Source of the DNA: Bacillus mojavensis RO-H-1 = KCTC 3706
GTDB lineage: Bacteria; Bacillota; Bacilli; Bacillales; Bacillaceae
DNA length: 64,000 nucleotides
Assembly: GCF_000245335.1 (NCBI RefSeq)
Contig: NZ_JH600284.1
Span: 186,001 to 250,000 of the forward strand
Direction of reading: 5' to 3'
The notes below the pieces were generated by a model. The model did not search any database. It saw only the letters and a list, made by a program, of their open reading frames with translations, and had not been told where the DNA came from. Shown here piece by piece: positions 29,048 to 37,079 of this stretch. A program made the translations under genes and the position numbers. How positions within the stretch are numbered: position 1 is the first letter of the stretch; each line of letters starts with the position of its first letter.

Positions 29048-29752
29048 TTATTTGGCCACGTAGCGGTCAAGACGCCGTTCGATGACATGCTGGACGAGCG
29101 AAAGCAAGAAGCAGATAATCCAATAAATAAAGGCCGCTTCAATATAAATGACTAAGATCTGATCGAGATTCCGCGCGCCGATTTCCTGAGCTTTTCTGAA
29201 CAGCTCAGCGACGAGAATCTGAGATGCAAGCGATGTATCTTTGATCAGACTGATAAAGGTATTGGATAATGGCGGGATTGACACACGAAACGCCTGCGGC
29301 AAAATGACGCGGAACAGCGTCTTCTGGTGTGTCATGCCAATTGTATAGCCAGCTTCCCATTGCCCCTTCGGCACGGATAAAATAGATGCCCTGATGATTT
29401 CAGATGCATAGGCGCCGACGTTTAAGGAAAAGGCAATGACTGCGCTTGGAAAAGGATCTAGTGTAATGTTAAAGGCCGGGAACAGATAGAAAATGATGAA
29501 CAATTGAACGAGAAGTGGCGTGCCGCGTATGGCGGATACGTATACGCTGAACACCCATCTCAAAGGTCTCATTTTCGACATTCTGGCAAGCGCCGTAATC
29601 AGCGCCAGTATCATTCCGAATATAAAGGAAAGAATCGTAAGGGGAATCGTATAGTAGATTCCCCCTGAAAGTATCGGCCAGAATGACTGCTGCACCAGAT
29701 CCCACGGGATCGCCGTGCCAAGCGTCAGTGCCGGTATATTATTTAGAAACAT
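29048..29752 (-). CDS. tcyB: Cystine ABC transporter permease TcyB
   Basis: 234 residues, the 168 length, with about five membrane helices. It carries the conserved EAA loop of polar amino acid permeases ([20 protein letters not shown] near residue 135). Its start overlaps the last 14 nt of tcyA, so translation is coupled. Pore subunit for TcyA-delivered cystine. Confidence 0.95.
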   Translation of the reverse strand: MFLNNIPALTLGTAIPWDLVQQSFWPILSGGIYYTIPLTILSFIFGMILALITALARMSKMRPLRWVFSVYVSAIRGTPLLVQLFIIFYLFPAFNITLDPFPSAVIAFSLNVGAYASEIIRASILSVPKGQWEAGYTIGMTHQKTLFRVILPQAFRVSIPPLSNTFISLIKDTSLASQILVAELFRKAQEIGARNLDQILVIYIEAAFIYWIICFLLSLVQHVIERRLDRYVAK

Positions 29753-30545
29753 CTTCGCCGAACCATTTTTTAGAGATTTTAGAAAGAGTCCCGTCCTCTT
29801 TCATTTCTTTTAATGCTTTGTTGACTTGGTCGACAGCCTCGCCGCTTCCTTTACGGAACGTGAAATACGTTTCCTGAGGGTCGCCTGTTTCAAACGCGAT
29901 TTTTACGTTTTTGTTGCCTGATGTTTTTAAATAGTTTAATACCGCGAGCTTATCGTTGTACGTCATGTCGACGCGGCCTTGCTGGATCATTTGAAGGGCC
30001 TGCGCCATGCCTTCAACGCCTTCTACTTTCGCGCCGGCATTTGTAGCTAGTTTGTTATAGTTGCTTGTCAGTGATTGAGCTGACGTTTTTCCTTTTACGT
30101 CTTTTTCAGACTTAATATCGTTGTTGTCTTTTTTCGTCACGACAACGGCTCTTGATGTTGTGTATTTGTCTGAGAAATCATATTTGTCTTCACGATCTGT
30201 TTTTCCGACTTGGTTGGCAACGACGTCAAACCGTTTGGAATTCAGGCCGGCAAACATGCTGTCCCACTGTGTTTCCTTAAATTCGGCTTTCAGTCCAAGG
30301 CGTTTTGCGACTTCTGTGATGACTTCCACATCATAGCCAGTCAGCTTGTCATTGTCTTTGTCATGATAAGTGAACGGTTCATACGTTCCTTCTGTACCGA
30401 CTGTCAGTACGCCTTTTTTCTTAATTGAAGCCCAAAGATCGCCGTTTTTTCCGTTATCTTTTGACTGATTGTCATTTCCTGCTCCGCAAGCTGCGAGAAC
30501 TGCAATGCTTACGACCATGAATAAAGCTAAAAGTGCTTTTTTCAT
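29739..30545 (-). CDS. tcyA: Cystine-binding lipoprotein TcyA
   Basis: 268 residues from ATG 30545. The signal peptide ends in a lipobox, VLAAC, with Cys20 as the lipidation site. The mature part is a type 3 solute-binding protein (TVGTEGTYEPFTYHDKD; GYDVEVITEVAKRLGL) typical of polar amino acid importers. The in-frame extension up to 30647 lacks a signal sequence and is not coding. First gene of tcyABC. Confidence 0.95.
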   Translation of the reverse strand: MKKALLALFMVVSIAVLAACGAGNDNQSKDNGKNGDLWASIKKKGVLTVGTEGTYEPFTYHDKDNDKLTGYDVEVITEVAKRLGLKAEFKETQWDSMFAGLNSKRFDVVANQVGKTDREDKYDFSDKYTTSRAVVVTKKDNNDIKSEKDVKGKTSAQSLTSNYNKLATNAGAKVEGVEGMAQALQMIQQGRVDMTYNDKLAVLNYLKTSGNKNVKIAFETGDPQETYFTFRKGSGEAVDQVNKALKEMKEDGTLSKISKKWFGEDVSK

Positions 30546-30660
30546 TCTATTCCCCACTTTTCTGATTAATTTTATTGAAATAAAAAAATAGCTTACAAAT
30601 CTAAAGGATAACTTTTTTTTAGTATGAGTCAAGTATTTGGTTTTCATGAGGCAAAAACAC

Positions 30661-31533
30661 TTAAAATAAATTCAAAAATTGTTGCACCGGTTTTGGCAAA
30701 TAACTGTCAGTTCTCCACATGACAGCCGGTGTCATAACGAAGGGATTGTTTTTAATTTTAACTGTGTGAATATGGTTTCTCATATGAACAGGAATCATGG
30801 TGACGGGCAATATGGACGCGCCAAATCCTGATGAGACGAGACTGAGCAGTGTTGCTGAGTCGTGGCATTCACAAACAATACGCGGCTCCAGCTGAAGACG
30901 CTGAAATTCATTCATGACCTGATTATAAACACCTTTTCCGTTTACAGGCCGCAGCAGAATCAGCGGGAAAGAAGGGATATCCTCCATTTGGATGGTGTCT
31001 CCGCATGTATACCCGGCATCATCAGAAAGAACGAGCACACATGGAATGTCGTCAAGCTTTTTAAATTGTATAGTATCGCTTTTTATCATGGTTGTCGTGA
31101 CAGCGGCGTCGATTTGCCGGCTTTCCAGCAGCTCTAACAGCGTTGCCGGCTCGTTTTCCCAAATATTAAAGGTGAGGTGCGGATATCTTTCTTTCATTTG
31201 CGTCACTTTCTCAAGCATTAGAGCCGCGCAATAAATCGTCGAACCCACAGCCAGCGTGCCGGCAACCTCCTCCCTGAGCTCTTGCACCTCTATGACTGCA
31301 TCTTCAAACCTGTGCAGAATCTCTTTGGCTCTTTTGAGAAAAATGCTTCCTTCATATGTAAGGGTCATTTGTTTTTTCTTATTGCGGTCAAACAATACAA
31401 CACCCAGCTCATCCTCAAGCTGTTTGAGCTGCCTGCTTAACGGCGGCTGCGCCATATGGAGCTTTTTGGCGGCAGAGGTGATCTTTTGTTCTTGGGCAAT
31501 GGTAATGAAATATCGCAGCTGACGGATGTCCAA
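30661..31533 (-). CDS. bsdA: LysR-type regulator BsdA
   Basis: 290 residues from TTG 31533, placed by AAAGGAGG 6-7 nt upstream. N-terminal LysR helix-turn-helix (DIRQLRYFITIAQEQKITSA and the following 40 residues), C-terminal ligand-binding domain. Known role in B. subtilis: activates the divergent bsdBCD genes in response to salicylate and related phenolic acids. The palindrome ATACCT-TTT-AGGTAT sits 18 nt upstream of its start and is the likely binding site. Confidence 0.93.
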   Translation of the reverse strand: MDIRQLRYFITIAQEQKITSAAKKLHMAQPPLSRQLKQLEDELGVVLFDRNKKKQMTLTYEGSIFLKRAKEILHRFEDAVIEVQELREEVAGTLAVGSTIYCAALMLEKVTQMKERYPHLTFNIWENEPATLLELLESRQIDAAVTTTMIKSDTIQFKKLDDIPCVLVLSDDAGYTCGDTIQMEDIPSFPLILLRPVNGKGVYNQVMNEFQRLQLEPRIVCECHDSATLLSLVSSGFGASILPVTMIPVHMRNHIHTVKIKNNPFVMTPAVMWRTDSYLPKPVQQFLNLF

Positions 31534-31551
31534 AGAAGCGCCTCCTTTTAT

Positions 31552-31566
31552 ATACCTTTTAGGTAT
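31552..31566. promoter_or_regulatory. Candidate BsdA operator
   Basis: Perfect inverted repeat ATACCT-TTT-AGGTAT between the divergent bsdA and bsdB genes. It contains the T-N11-A spacing favoured by LysR regulators and overlaps the bsdA leader, which would suit autorepression. Confidence 0.6.
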
Positions 31567-31588
31567 TGAATATAGATTTAACGAATAT

Positions 31589-31617
31589 TTTTCATATGGA
31601 TATATCAGGAGTATGAT
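31589..31617 (+). promoter_or_regulatory. Promoter candidate for bsdBCD
   Basis: TTTTCA (31589-31594), 17 nt, TATGAT (31612-31617). A poor -35 with a good -10, as expected for an activator-dependent promoter downstream of a LysR site. Confidence 0.45.
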
Positions 31618-31658
31618 TGAAATGAAGACAGAATTCAAGCGTAAAGGAGGGGCAAAAT

Positions 31659-32237
31659 TTGAAACTCGTTGTCGGTATGACCGGGGCAACAGGGGCTATT
31701 TTCGGTGTCAGGCTATTAGAATGGCTGAAGGCAGCGGAAGTGGAAACCCATCTCGTTGTGTCTCCTTGGGCTAACGTTACCATCAAACATGAAACAGGTT
31801 ATACGTTAAAAGAAGTTGAAAAGCTGGCCACATACACATACTCGCATAAGGATCAGGCGGCGGCCATCTCCAGCGGCTCGTTTGATACCGATGGCATGAT
31901 TGTGGCGCCGTGCAGTATGAAATCGCTTGCGAGCATCCGTACCGGGATGGCGGATAATCTGCTGACTCGCGCGGCGGATGTCATGCTGAAAGAGCGAAAA
32001 AAGCTCGTTCTCTTAACAAGAGAGACACCTTTAAACCAGATTCATCTCGAAAATATGCTTGCACTCACAAAAATGGGTACGATTATTCTTCCGCCCATGC
32101 CGGCGTTTTATAATCAGCCGAGCAGCTTAGAAGAAATGGTCGACCATATTGTATTCAGAACTTTGGACCAATTCGGCATACGCCTTTCTGAGGCAAAGCG
32201 CTGGAATGGAATTGAAAAACAAAAAGGAGGAGCTTGA
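31659..32237 (+). CDS. bsdB: Flavin prenyltransferase-like subunit BsdB of phenolic acid decarboxylase
   Basis: 192 residues from TTG 31659, with AAAGGAGGGG just upstream. UbiX/Pad1 family: GMTGATGAIFG near the N-terminus for FMN/phosphate, VVAPCSMKSLASI and LTRETPLNQIHLENM further on. UbiX-type enzymes make prenylated FMN, the cofactor of UbiD-type BsdC. An ATG at 31622 precedes it but in another frame; the protein in 168 is annotated 12 residues longer, as I recall, so this 5' end differs. Operon bsdB-bsdC-bsdD-yclD, overlapping bsdC. Confidence 0.92.
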   Translation: MKLVVGMTGATGAIFGVRLLEWLKAAEVETHLVVSPWANVTIKHETGYTLKEVEKLATYTYSHKDQAAAISSGSFDTDGMIVAPCSMKSLASIRTGMADNLLTRAADVMLKERKKLVLLTRETPLNQIHLENMLALTKMGTIILPPMPAFYNQPSSLEEMVDHIVFRTLDQFGIRLSEAKRWNGIEKQKGGA

Positions 32238-32239
32238 TG

Positions 32240-33661
32240 ATGGCTTATCAAGATTTCAGAGAATTTCTCGCTGCCCTTGAAAAAGAGGGACAATTGTTAA
32301 CGGTGAATGAAGAGGTAAAGCCTGAGCCAGATCTGGGAGCAGCTGCACGGGCAGCCAGCAACCTCGGCGATAAAAGCCCCGCACTGTTATTTAACAATAT
32401 TTACGGCTACAACAATGCGCAAATCGCGATGAATGTCATCGGCTCTTGGCCGAACCACGCGATGATGCTCGGACTGCCGAAAGATACACCGGTGAAAGAG
32501 CAGTTTTTTGAATTCGCGAAGCGATATGAACAGTTTCCGATGGAGGTCAAACGCGAAGAAACAGCGCCATTTCATGAAAATGAAATCACAGAAGACATCA
32601 ATTTGTTCGATATCCTGCCTCTTTTCAGGATTAACCAAGGAGACGGCGGTTACTATTTAGACAAAGCATGCGTCATCTCTCGTGATCTTGAGGACCCTGA
32701 CAACTTCGGCAAACAGAATGTCGGCATATACAGAATGCAGGTAAAGGGAAAAGACCGCCTCGGCATACAGCCTGTGCCGCAGCACGATATTGCGATCCAT
32801 CTGCGCCAAGCGGAAGAACGCGGCATCAATCTTCCGGTCACGATTGCGCTCGGATGTGAACCGGTCATTACAACTGCGGCATCCACTCCGCTTCTCTATG
32901 ACCAATCCGAATACGAAATGGCGGGAGCAATCCAAGGAGAACCGTACCGCATCGTAAAATCAAAGCTGTCTGACCTTGATATTCCATGGGGAGCAGAAGT
33001 TGTGCTCGAGGGAGAAATCATTGCCGGAGAACGTGAATATGAAGGCCCATTCGGTGAATTTACTGGGCATTATTCCGGCGGACGCAGCATGCCGATTATC
33101 AAAATTAAACGTGTGTATCACAGAAACAACCCGATTTTTGAACATTTATACCTAGGCATGCCGTGGACAGAATGTGACTACATGATCGGTATTAATACTT
33201 GTGTGCCGCTGTATCAGCAGTTAAAAGAAGCGTATCCGAATGAAATTGTGGCTGTGAATGCCATGTACACTCACGGGTTAATCGCGATTGTATCAACAAA
33301 AAACCGCTACGGCGGATTTGCGAAAGCGGTCGGCATGCGAGCGCTCACAACCCCGCACGGACTAGGCTACTGCAAAATGGTTATCGTTGTCGACGAGGAT
33401 GTCGATCCATTCAACCTGCCGCAGGTCATGTGGGCGCTCTCTACAAAAATGCATCCGAAACACGATGCGGTCATTATACCGGATTTATCAGTTCTGCCGC
33501 TTGACCCGGGATCAAATCCATCAGGAATCACACACAAAATGATTCTTGATGCCACAACACCTGTTGCGCCGGAAACAAGAGGCCATTACTCACAGCCGCT
33601 TGATTCTCCATTAACAACAAAAGAATGGGAACAAAAACTAATGGACTTGATGAATAAATAG
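32240..33661 (+). CDS. bsdC: Phenolic acid (hydroxyarylic) decarboxylase BsdC, UbiD family
   Basis: 473 residues from the second of two tandem ATGs (32240), 9 nt after GGAGG; this gives the 168 length. UbiD family catalytic subunit dependent on prenylated FMN. Conserved segments visible include NVGIYRMQVKGKDRLGIQ, the PWGAEVVLEGEI - GPFGEFTGHYS block and LDATTPVAPETRG at the C-terminus. Non-oxidatively decarboxylates 4-hydroxybenzoate- or vanillate-type acids, a detoxification function. Immediately follows bsdB. Confidence 0.95.
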   Translation: MAYQDFREFLAALEKEGQLLTVNEEVKPEPDLGAAARAASNLGDKSPALLFNNIYGYNNAQIAMNVIGSWPNHAMMLGLPKDTPVKEQFFEFAKRYEQFPMEVKREETAPFHENEITEDINLFDILPLFRINQGDGGYYLDKACVISRDLEDPDNFGKQNVGIYRMQVKGKDRLGIQPVPQHDIAIHLRQAEERGINLPVTIALGCEPVITTAASTPLLYDQSEYEMAGAIQGEPYRIVKSKLSDLDIPWGAEVVLEGEIIAGEREYEGPFGEFTGHYSGGRSMPIIKIKRVYHRNNPIFEHLYLGMPWTECDYMIGINTCVPLYQQLKEAYPNEIVAVNAMYTHGLIAIVSTKNRYGGFAKAVGMRALTTPHGLGYCKMVIVVDEDVDPFNLPQVMWALSTKMHPKHDAVIIPDLSVLPLDPGSNPSGITHKMILDATTPVAPETRGHYSQPLDSPLTTKEWEQKLMDLMNK

Positions 33662-33677
33662 GAAAGGATGATTTGAT

Positions 33678-33905
33678 ATGCATACATGTCCTCGATGTGA
33701 TTCGAAAAAAGGAGAAGTCATGAGCAAATCGCCTGTAAAAGGCGCATGGGAAGTCTATCAATGCCAAACATGTTTTTTTACATGGAGATCCTGTGAACCA
33801 GAAAGCATTACAAATCCAGAAAAATATAATCCAGCCTTTAAAATCGATCCAAAAGAAACAGAAACAGCGGTTGAAGTCCCCGCTGTTCCGGAACGAAAGG
33901 CCTGA
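33678..33905 (+). CDS. bsdD: BsdD, small zinc-ribbon-like subunit of phenolic acid decarboxylase
   Basis: 75 residues; ATG after GGAAAGGATG. Two CxxC pairs (Cys4/Cys7 in CPRC and Cys29/Cys32 in CQTC) make a zinc-ribbon-like fold. The third gene of B/C/D-type nonoxidative decarboxylases; its exact part in the complex is unclear. Starts 16 nt after bsdC. Confidence 0.92.
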   Translation: MHTCPRCDSKKGEVMSKSPVKGAWEVYQCQTCFFTWRSCEPESITNPEKYNPAFKIDPKETETAVEVPAVPERKA

Positions 33906-33910
33906 TCGGC

Positions 33911-34363
33911 GTGAATCAACTATCAGACCGTCTCTTTGAGTTGCTTGACGGAGAACGCCTGAAAGAGAAGCAGCATGAAGCCTTCGTTCTGCAGACGGTA
34001 TCAGAGGACGGCTGGCCGCATGCCGCCATGATCAGCGCCGGGGAAATCATCGCCCTGAATCGGACGGATATCCGGATCGCCCTGTGGAAACACACAGAGA
34101 CAGCGGGAAATATCCTTCGTACGGGACAAGCTCAGCTCACAGCATGGTGGAAGGGAGCTGCTCATTACGTGAAACTGCAATGTGAGCCGCTCCCGCCGCT
34201 GAACGATGCGGTCTATGAGAGGGAACGCTTTGCCTGCCGTATCGCTTCAGCTAAGGAGGATGTTGCAAAGTACGCTGATGTAACTTCAGGCGTCAGGATA
34301 CAGCTTCACCATGCTGACGAAGTGCTGAACAGATGGAAAGTGACGCTGGAGGAATTAAAATGA
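33911..34363 (+). CDS. yclD: YclD, FMN-binding split-barrel-like protein
   Basis: 150 residues from GTG 33911, 5 nt after the bsdD stop, so in the bsd operon. The N-terminal pattern (FVLQTVSEDGWPHAAMISAG, then RIALWKHTETAGNILRTGQA) resembles pyridoxamine-phosphate-oxidase-like split barrels that bind flavin. A role with phenolic acids is suggested only by position. A terminator follows. Confidence 0.8.
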   Translation: MNQLSDRLFELLDGERLKEKQHEAFVLQTVSEDGWPHAAMISAGEIIALNRTDIRIALWKHTETAGNILRTGQAQLTAWWKGAAHYVKLQCEPLPPLNDAVYERERFACRIASAKEDVAKYADVTSGVRIQLHHADEVLNRWKVTLEELK

Positions 34364-34370
34364 TAAATGA

Positions 34371-34403
34371 AAAAGCCTGACGCCATGCGTCAGGCTTTTA
34401 TTT
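34371..34403 (+). terminator. Terminator of bsdBCD-yclD
   Basis: AAAAGCCTGACGC-ca-tGCGTCAGGCTTTT hairpin followed by a T-rich tail, just past the yclD stop. Confidence 0.92.
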
Positions 34404-34439
34404 TATAATGAAACATATAAAAACAAAGGGGCGTGAGGA

Positions 34440-35285
34440 ATGGGCACAAAGGGGATCTGTCATTCAGACGGTTTTGATTTATCTTATTGTCTTGTAGGAG
34501 AGGGCGCGCCGATTCTCGTGGTCGGCAGTGCGGTTTACTACCCGCGTCTATTTCATGAGGATATCAAACAGAAATATCAATGGATCTTTGCCGATCACAG
34601 AGGTTTTGCCAAGCCGGCGCGGGCGCTGCGGCCGGAAGATCAAAGCCTGGATGCGGTGTTGGACGATATTGAAGCGATAAGACGCCATCTCCAGCTTAAG
34701 GATTTTATCATCATGGGGCATTCGGGGCACGCGTTTATGGCATTAGAATACGCTAGAAAATATCCTGAGCATGTGCGGAAGGCCGTCCTTCTCAATTCAG
34801 CGCCTGATAACAGTCAAAAGAGACAGCAGGACAGTGAAGCGTTTTTTAGGGAAACAGCCAGTCCTGAGAGAAAGAAACGTTTCGAAAAAGATATTGCTAG
34901 TTTAGCAGGTGACATAGAAAAAGATCCTGAAAGACGTTTCGTGCACATGTGTATTCGTGCTGAAGCGAAAAGCTTTTATAAAGAGAGACCGGATGCGGCA
35001 GCTTTATGGGAAGGTGTTTCCACCAATATGCCAATCATAGATGAATTATGGGGACATACCTTCGCGCAGATGAACCTCATACAGCGGTTAGCAGACGTTC
35101 GTGTTCCTGTCTATATCGGTTTAGGAAGGTATGACTATTTGGTTGCTCCTGTATCGTTGTGGGATGCCGTTGACGGCTTATATCCGCATGTGAAAAAGGT
35201 CATCTTTGAAAAGAGCGGGCACCAGCCGATGCTGGAGGAACCGCAAACCTTCGAGCAAAGCTTAATAAAATGGATAGACGAATAA
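34440..35285 (+). CDS. yclE: Alpha/beta-hydrolase YclE
   Basis: 281 residues. Nucleophile elbow GHSGHA (Ser near residue 95), acid in GLGRYDYL, His in KSGHQPMLEEP near the C-terminus: a complete triad of the prolyl-aminopeptidase/proline iminopeptidase-like branch. Substrate unknown. Lies between two terminators, so it is probably transcribed alone. Confidence 0.85.
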   Translation: MGTKGICHSDGFDLSYCLVGEGAPILVVGSAVYYPRLFHEDIKQKYQWIFADHRGFAKPARALRPEDQSLDAVLDDIEAIRRHLQLKDFIIMGHSGHAFMALEYARKYPEHVRKAVLLNSAPDNSQKRQQDSEAFFRETASPERKKRFEKDIASLAGDIEKDPERRFVHMCIRAEAKSFYKERPDAAALWEGVSTNMPIIDELWGHTFAQMNLIQRLADVRVPVYIGLGRYDYLVAPVSLWDAVDGLYPHVKKVIFEKSGHQPMLEEPQTFEQSLIKWIDE

Positions 35286-35319
35286 AAATCCCGCAGGGCT
35301 GATCTGCGGGATTTTCTTT
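35285..35319. terminator. Bidirectional terminator between yclE and dtpT
   Basis: AAAATCCCGCAG-ggctgat-CTGCGGGATTTT with T tails in both directions between two convergent genes. Confidence 0.92.
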
Positions 35320-35320
35320 A

Positions 35321-36799
35321 TTATAGGATACCTTTCATCGCACGTTTGATGATCGGTGAAATCAGCAGCAGAATGCCGCCGAGTATGATAGAAATCAAGC
35401 CGATGGTACCGAAGTAAGTTGTTTCAGGTATTTTATCAAACAACCCGGCTACTTGGGCATTGATTGCTTGGGCTGCTGCGTTCGTCAGAAACCACATACT
35501 CATTGTCTGTGCAGAGAATGCAGCTGGCGCCAGTTTTGTTGTAACAGATAAACCGACTGGAGACAGGCACAGCTCTCCCAGTACGACAAGCAGGAAACTG
35601 AGAACGAGCCAAAGCGGACTGACGAGTGCTTCTTTTCCTTGCATTGCAGGGAATACCATGATAATAAATGACAAGCCGGCTAAAATAATTCCGAACGCAA
35701 ATTTAACTGGTGTAGACGGCTGGCGTTTGCCAAGCTTCATCCAAAACCATGCGAAAATTGGTGCGAAAATGACGATAAACAATGGGTTTAATGATTGGAA
35801 CCAAGATGACTGAAGTTCTAATCCGCCCACTGAAAGCCTTGTGCGTTCGTCAGCGTAAAGCGCAAGAATAGTTGCTCCCTGTTCCTGAATGGCCCAGAAC
35901 ATGACAGCAGCAATAAACAAAGGAACGTAAGCGGCAAGACGAGATTTTTCTGTTTTGTCCGCTTTTTTGCTTGTAAACATGATAATGAAATAAACAATAG
36001 GAATCAAAATACCGAGAATACTTACAAGGTCGATGAACCGATTGATCGTCAGCAGACCTGTTTGCAAAGCAATAATCACTGCGACCGCCACAATGATCGC
36101 CCCGATGCCAGTGCCAATTGCTGATTTTTTAGACAGCGGGTTCGGCACATTTGAACCTGCAAACCCGAGGTTTTTCTTTCTTGTCAGAGCAAATACGATA
36201 AGTCCGAGTAGCATTCCGACTGCGGCAACTCCGAAGCCAAGATGATAGTTGTACTTCTGTCCGAGTGTTCCGACAATTAACGGTGCAAGTAAACCGCCGA
36301 GGTTGATCCCCATGTAGAAGATGCTAAAACCTGAGTCGCGGCGCGCGTCTTCTTTTGTATAAAGATCTCCAACCACGCTTGAAACGTTTGGTTTTAATAA
36401 ACCTGTCCCGATTATGATAAGCGCCATACTGATATAGAATGCTGTCGTGCTGCCTGGAAAGGCGAGTGCAATATGGCCGAACATAATGAATATCCCGCCG
36501 TAAAACACAGTGTTTGCAGTACCGAATAACCGGTCAGCGAGCCATCCGCCAATAATAGTGGACATGTATACGAGAGATCCGTAAATTGACATAATAGCAA
36601 CCGCAGTGCCTTTGTCAAAGCCGAGCCCTCCGTTTACTGTCTCTGTATACAAATAGTAAAGAAGAAGTGCTCTCATGCCATAGTAGGAGAAACGCTCCCA
36701 AAATTCAGTAAAAAACAGAGTAAATAGTCCTCGCGGGTGACCAAAGAACCCTTTTTGCGGGACGCTTTTGATGATAGTTTCGTTATCAATCGAAGCCAT
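35321..36799 (-). CDS. dtpT: Di-/tripeptide proton symporter DtpT (POT family)
   Basis: 492 residues from ATG 36799, with AAAGGG 10 nt upstream; a TTG three codons earlier lies too close to that site. Twelve to fourteen membrane segments. The POT signature ExxER is visible in EFWERFSYYGMRALL, and FYMGINLGGLLAP is the second family motif. Imports di- and tripeptides with protons. Also called yclF. A strong SigA-type promoter lies about 40 nt upstream. Confidence 0.93.
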   Translation of the reverse strand: MASIDNETIIKSVPQKGFFGHPRGLFTLFFTEFWERFSYYGMRALLLYYLYTETVNGGLGFDKGTAVAIMSIYGSLVYMSTIIGGWLADRLFGTANTVFYGGIFIMFGHIALAFPGSTTAFYISMALIIIGTGLLKPNVSSVVGDLYTKEDARRDSGFSIFYMGINLGGLLAPLIVGTLGQKYNYHLGFGVAAVGMLLGLIVFALTRKKNLGFAGSNVPNPLSKKSAIGTGIGAIIVAVAVIIALQTGLLTINRFIDLVSILGILIPIVYFIIMFTSKKADKTEKSRLAAYVPLFIAAVMFWAIQEQGATILALYADERTRLSVGGLELQSSWFQSLNPLFIVIFAPIFAWFWMKLGKRQPSTPVKFAFGIILAGLSFIIMVFPAMQGKEALVSPLWLVLSFLLVVLGELCLSPVGLSVTTKLAPAAFSAQTMSMWFLTNAAAQAINAQVAGLFDKIPETTYFGTIGLISIILGGILLLISPIIKRAMKGIL

Positions 36800-36837
36800 G
36801 TCAGCCAAACCCTTTCTTAAAAAAGTGTATTATAAAA

Positions 36838-36866
36838 ATCATATTCTTATATAATACTTGTGTCAA
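36838..36866 (-). promoter_or_regulatory. SigA-type promoter of dtpT
   Basis: On the minus strand TTGACA (36866-36861), 17 nt, TATGAT (36843-36838): consensus -35, near-consensus -10, ideal spacing. The rest of the dtpT-yclG spacer is AT-rich with no other clear site. Confidence 0.8.
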
Positions 36867-37079
36867 TATAAATTATACTTATTTCAAGAAGTTCCAGAAT
36901 GGAAAAACTATAAGGGTATAAAAATAGTGAGTTTTTCCTGTTCCTTATGTCTCATTTTGTTACATTTTCTAACGATAGTATTTCTTTATACTTTTTCAAT
37001 AAAATTTTAGAGAAATGTACAAGCGGATCGGGCTGCCGCGAATATCATAGTAACAATCATGCAGGAGGAGGCTGGATCA

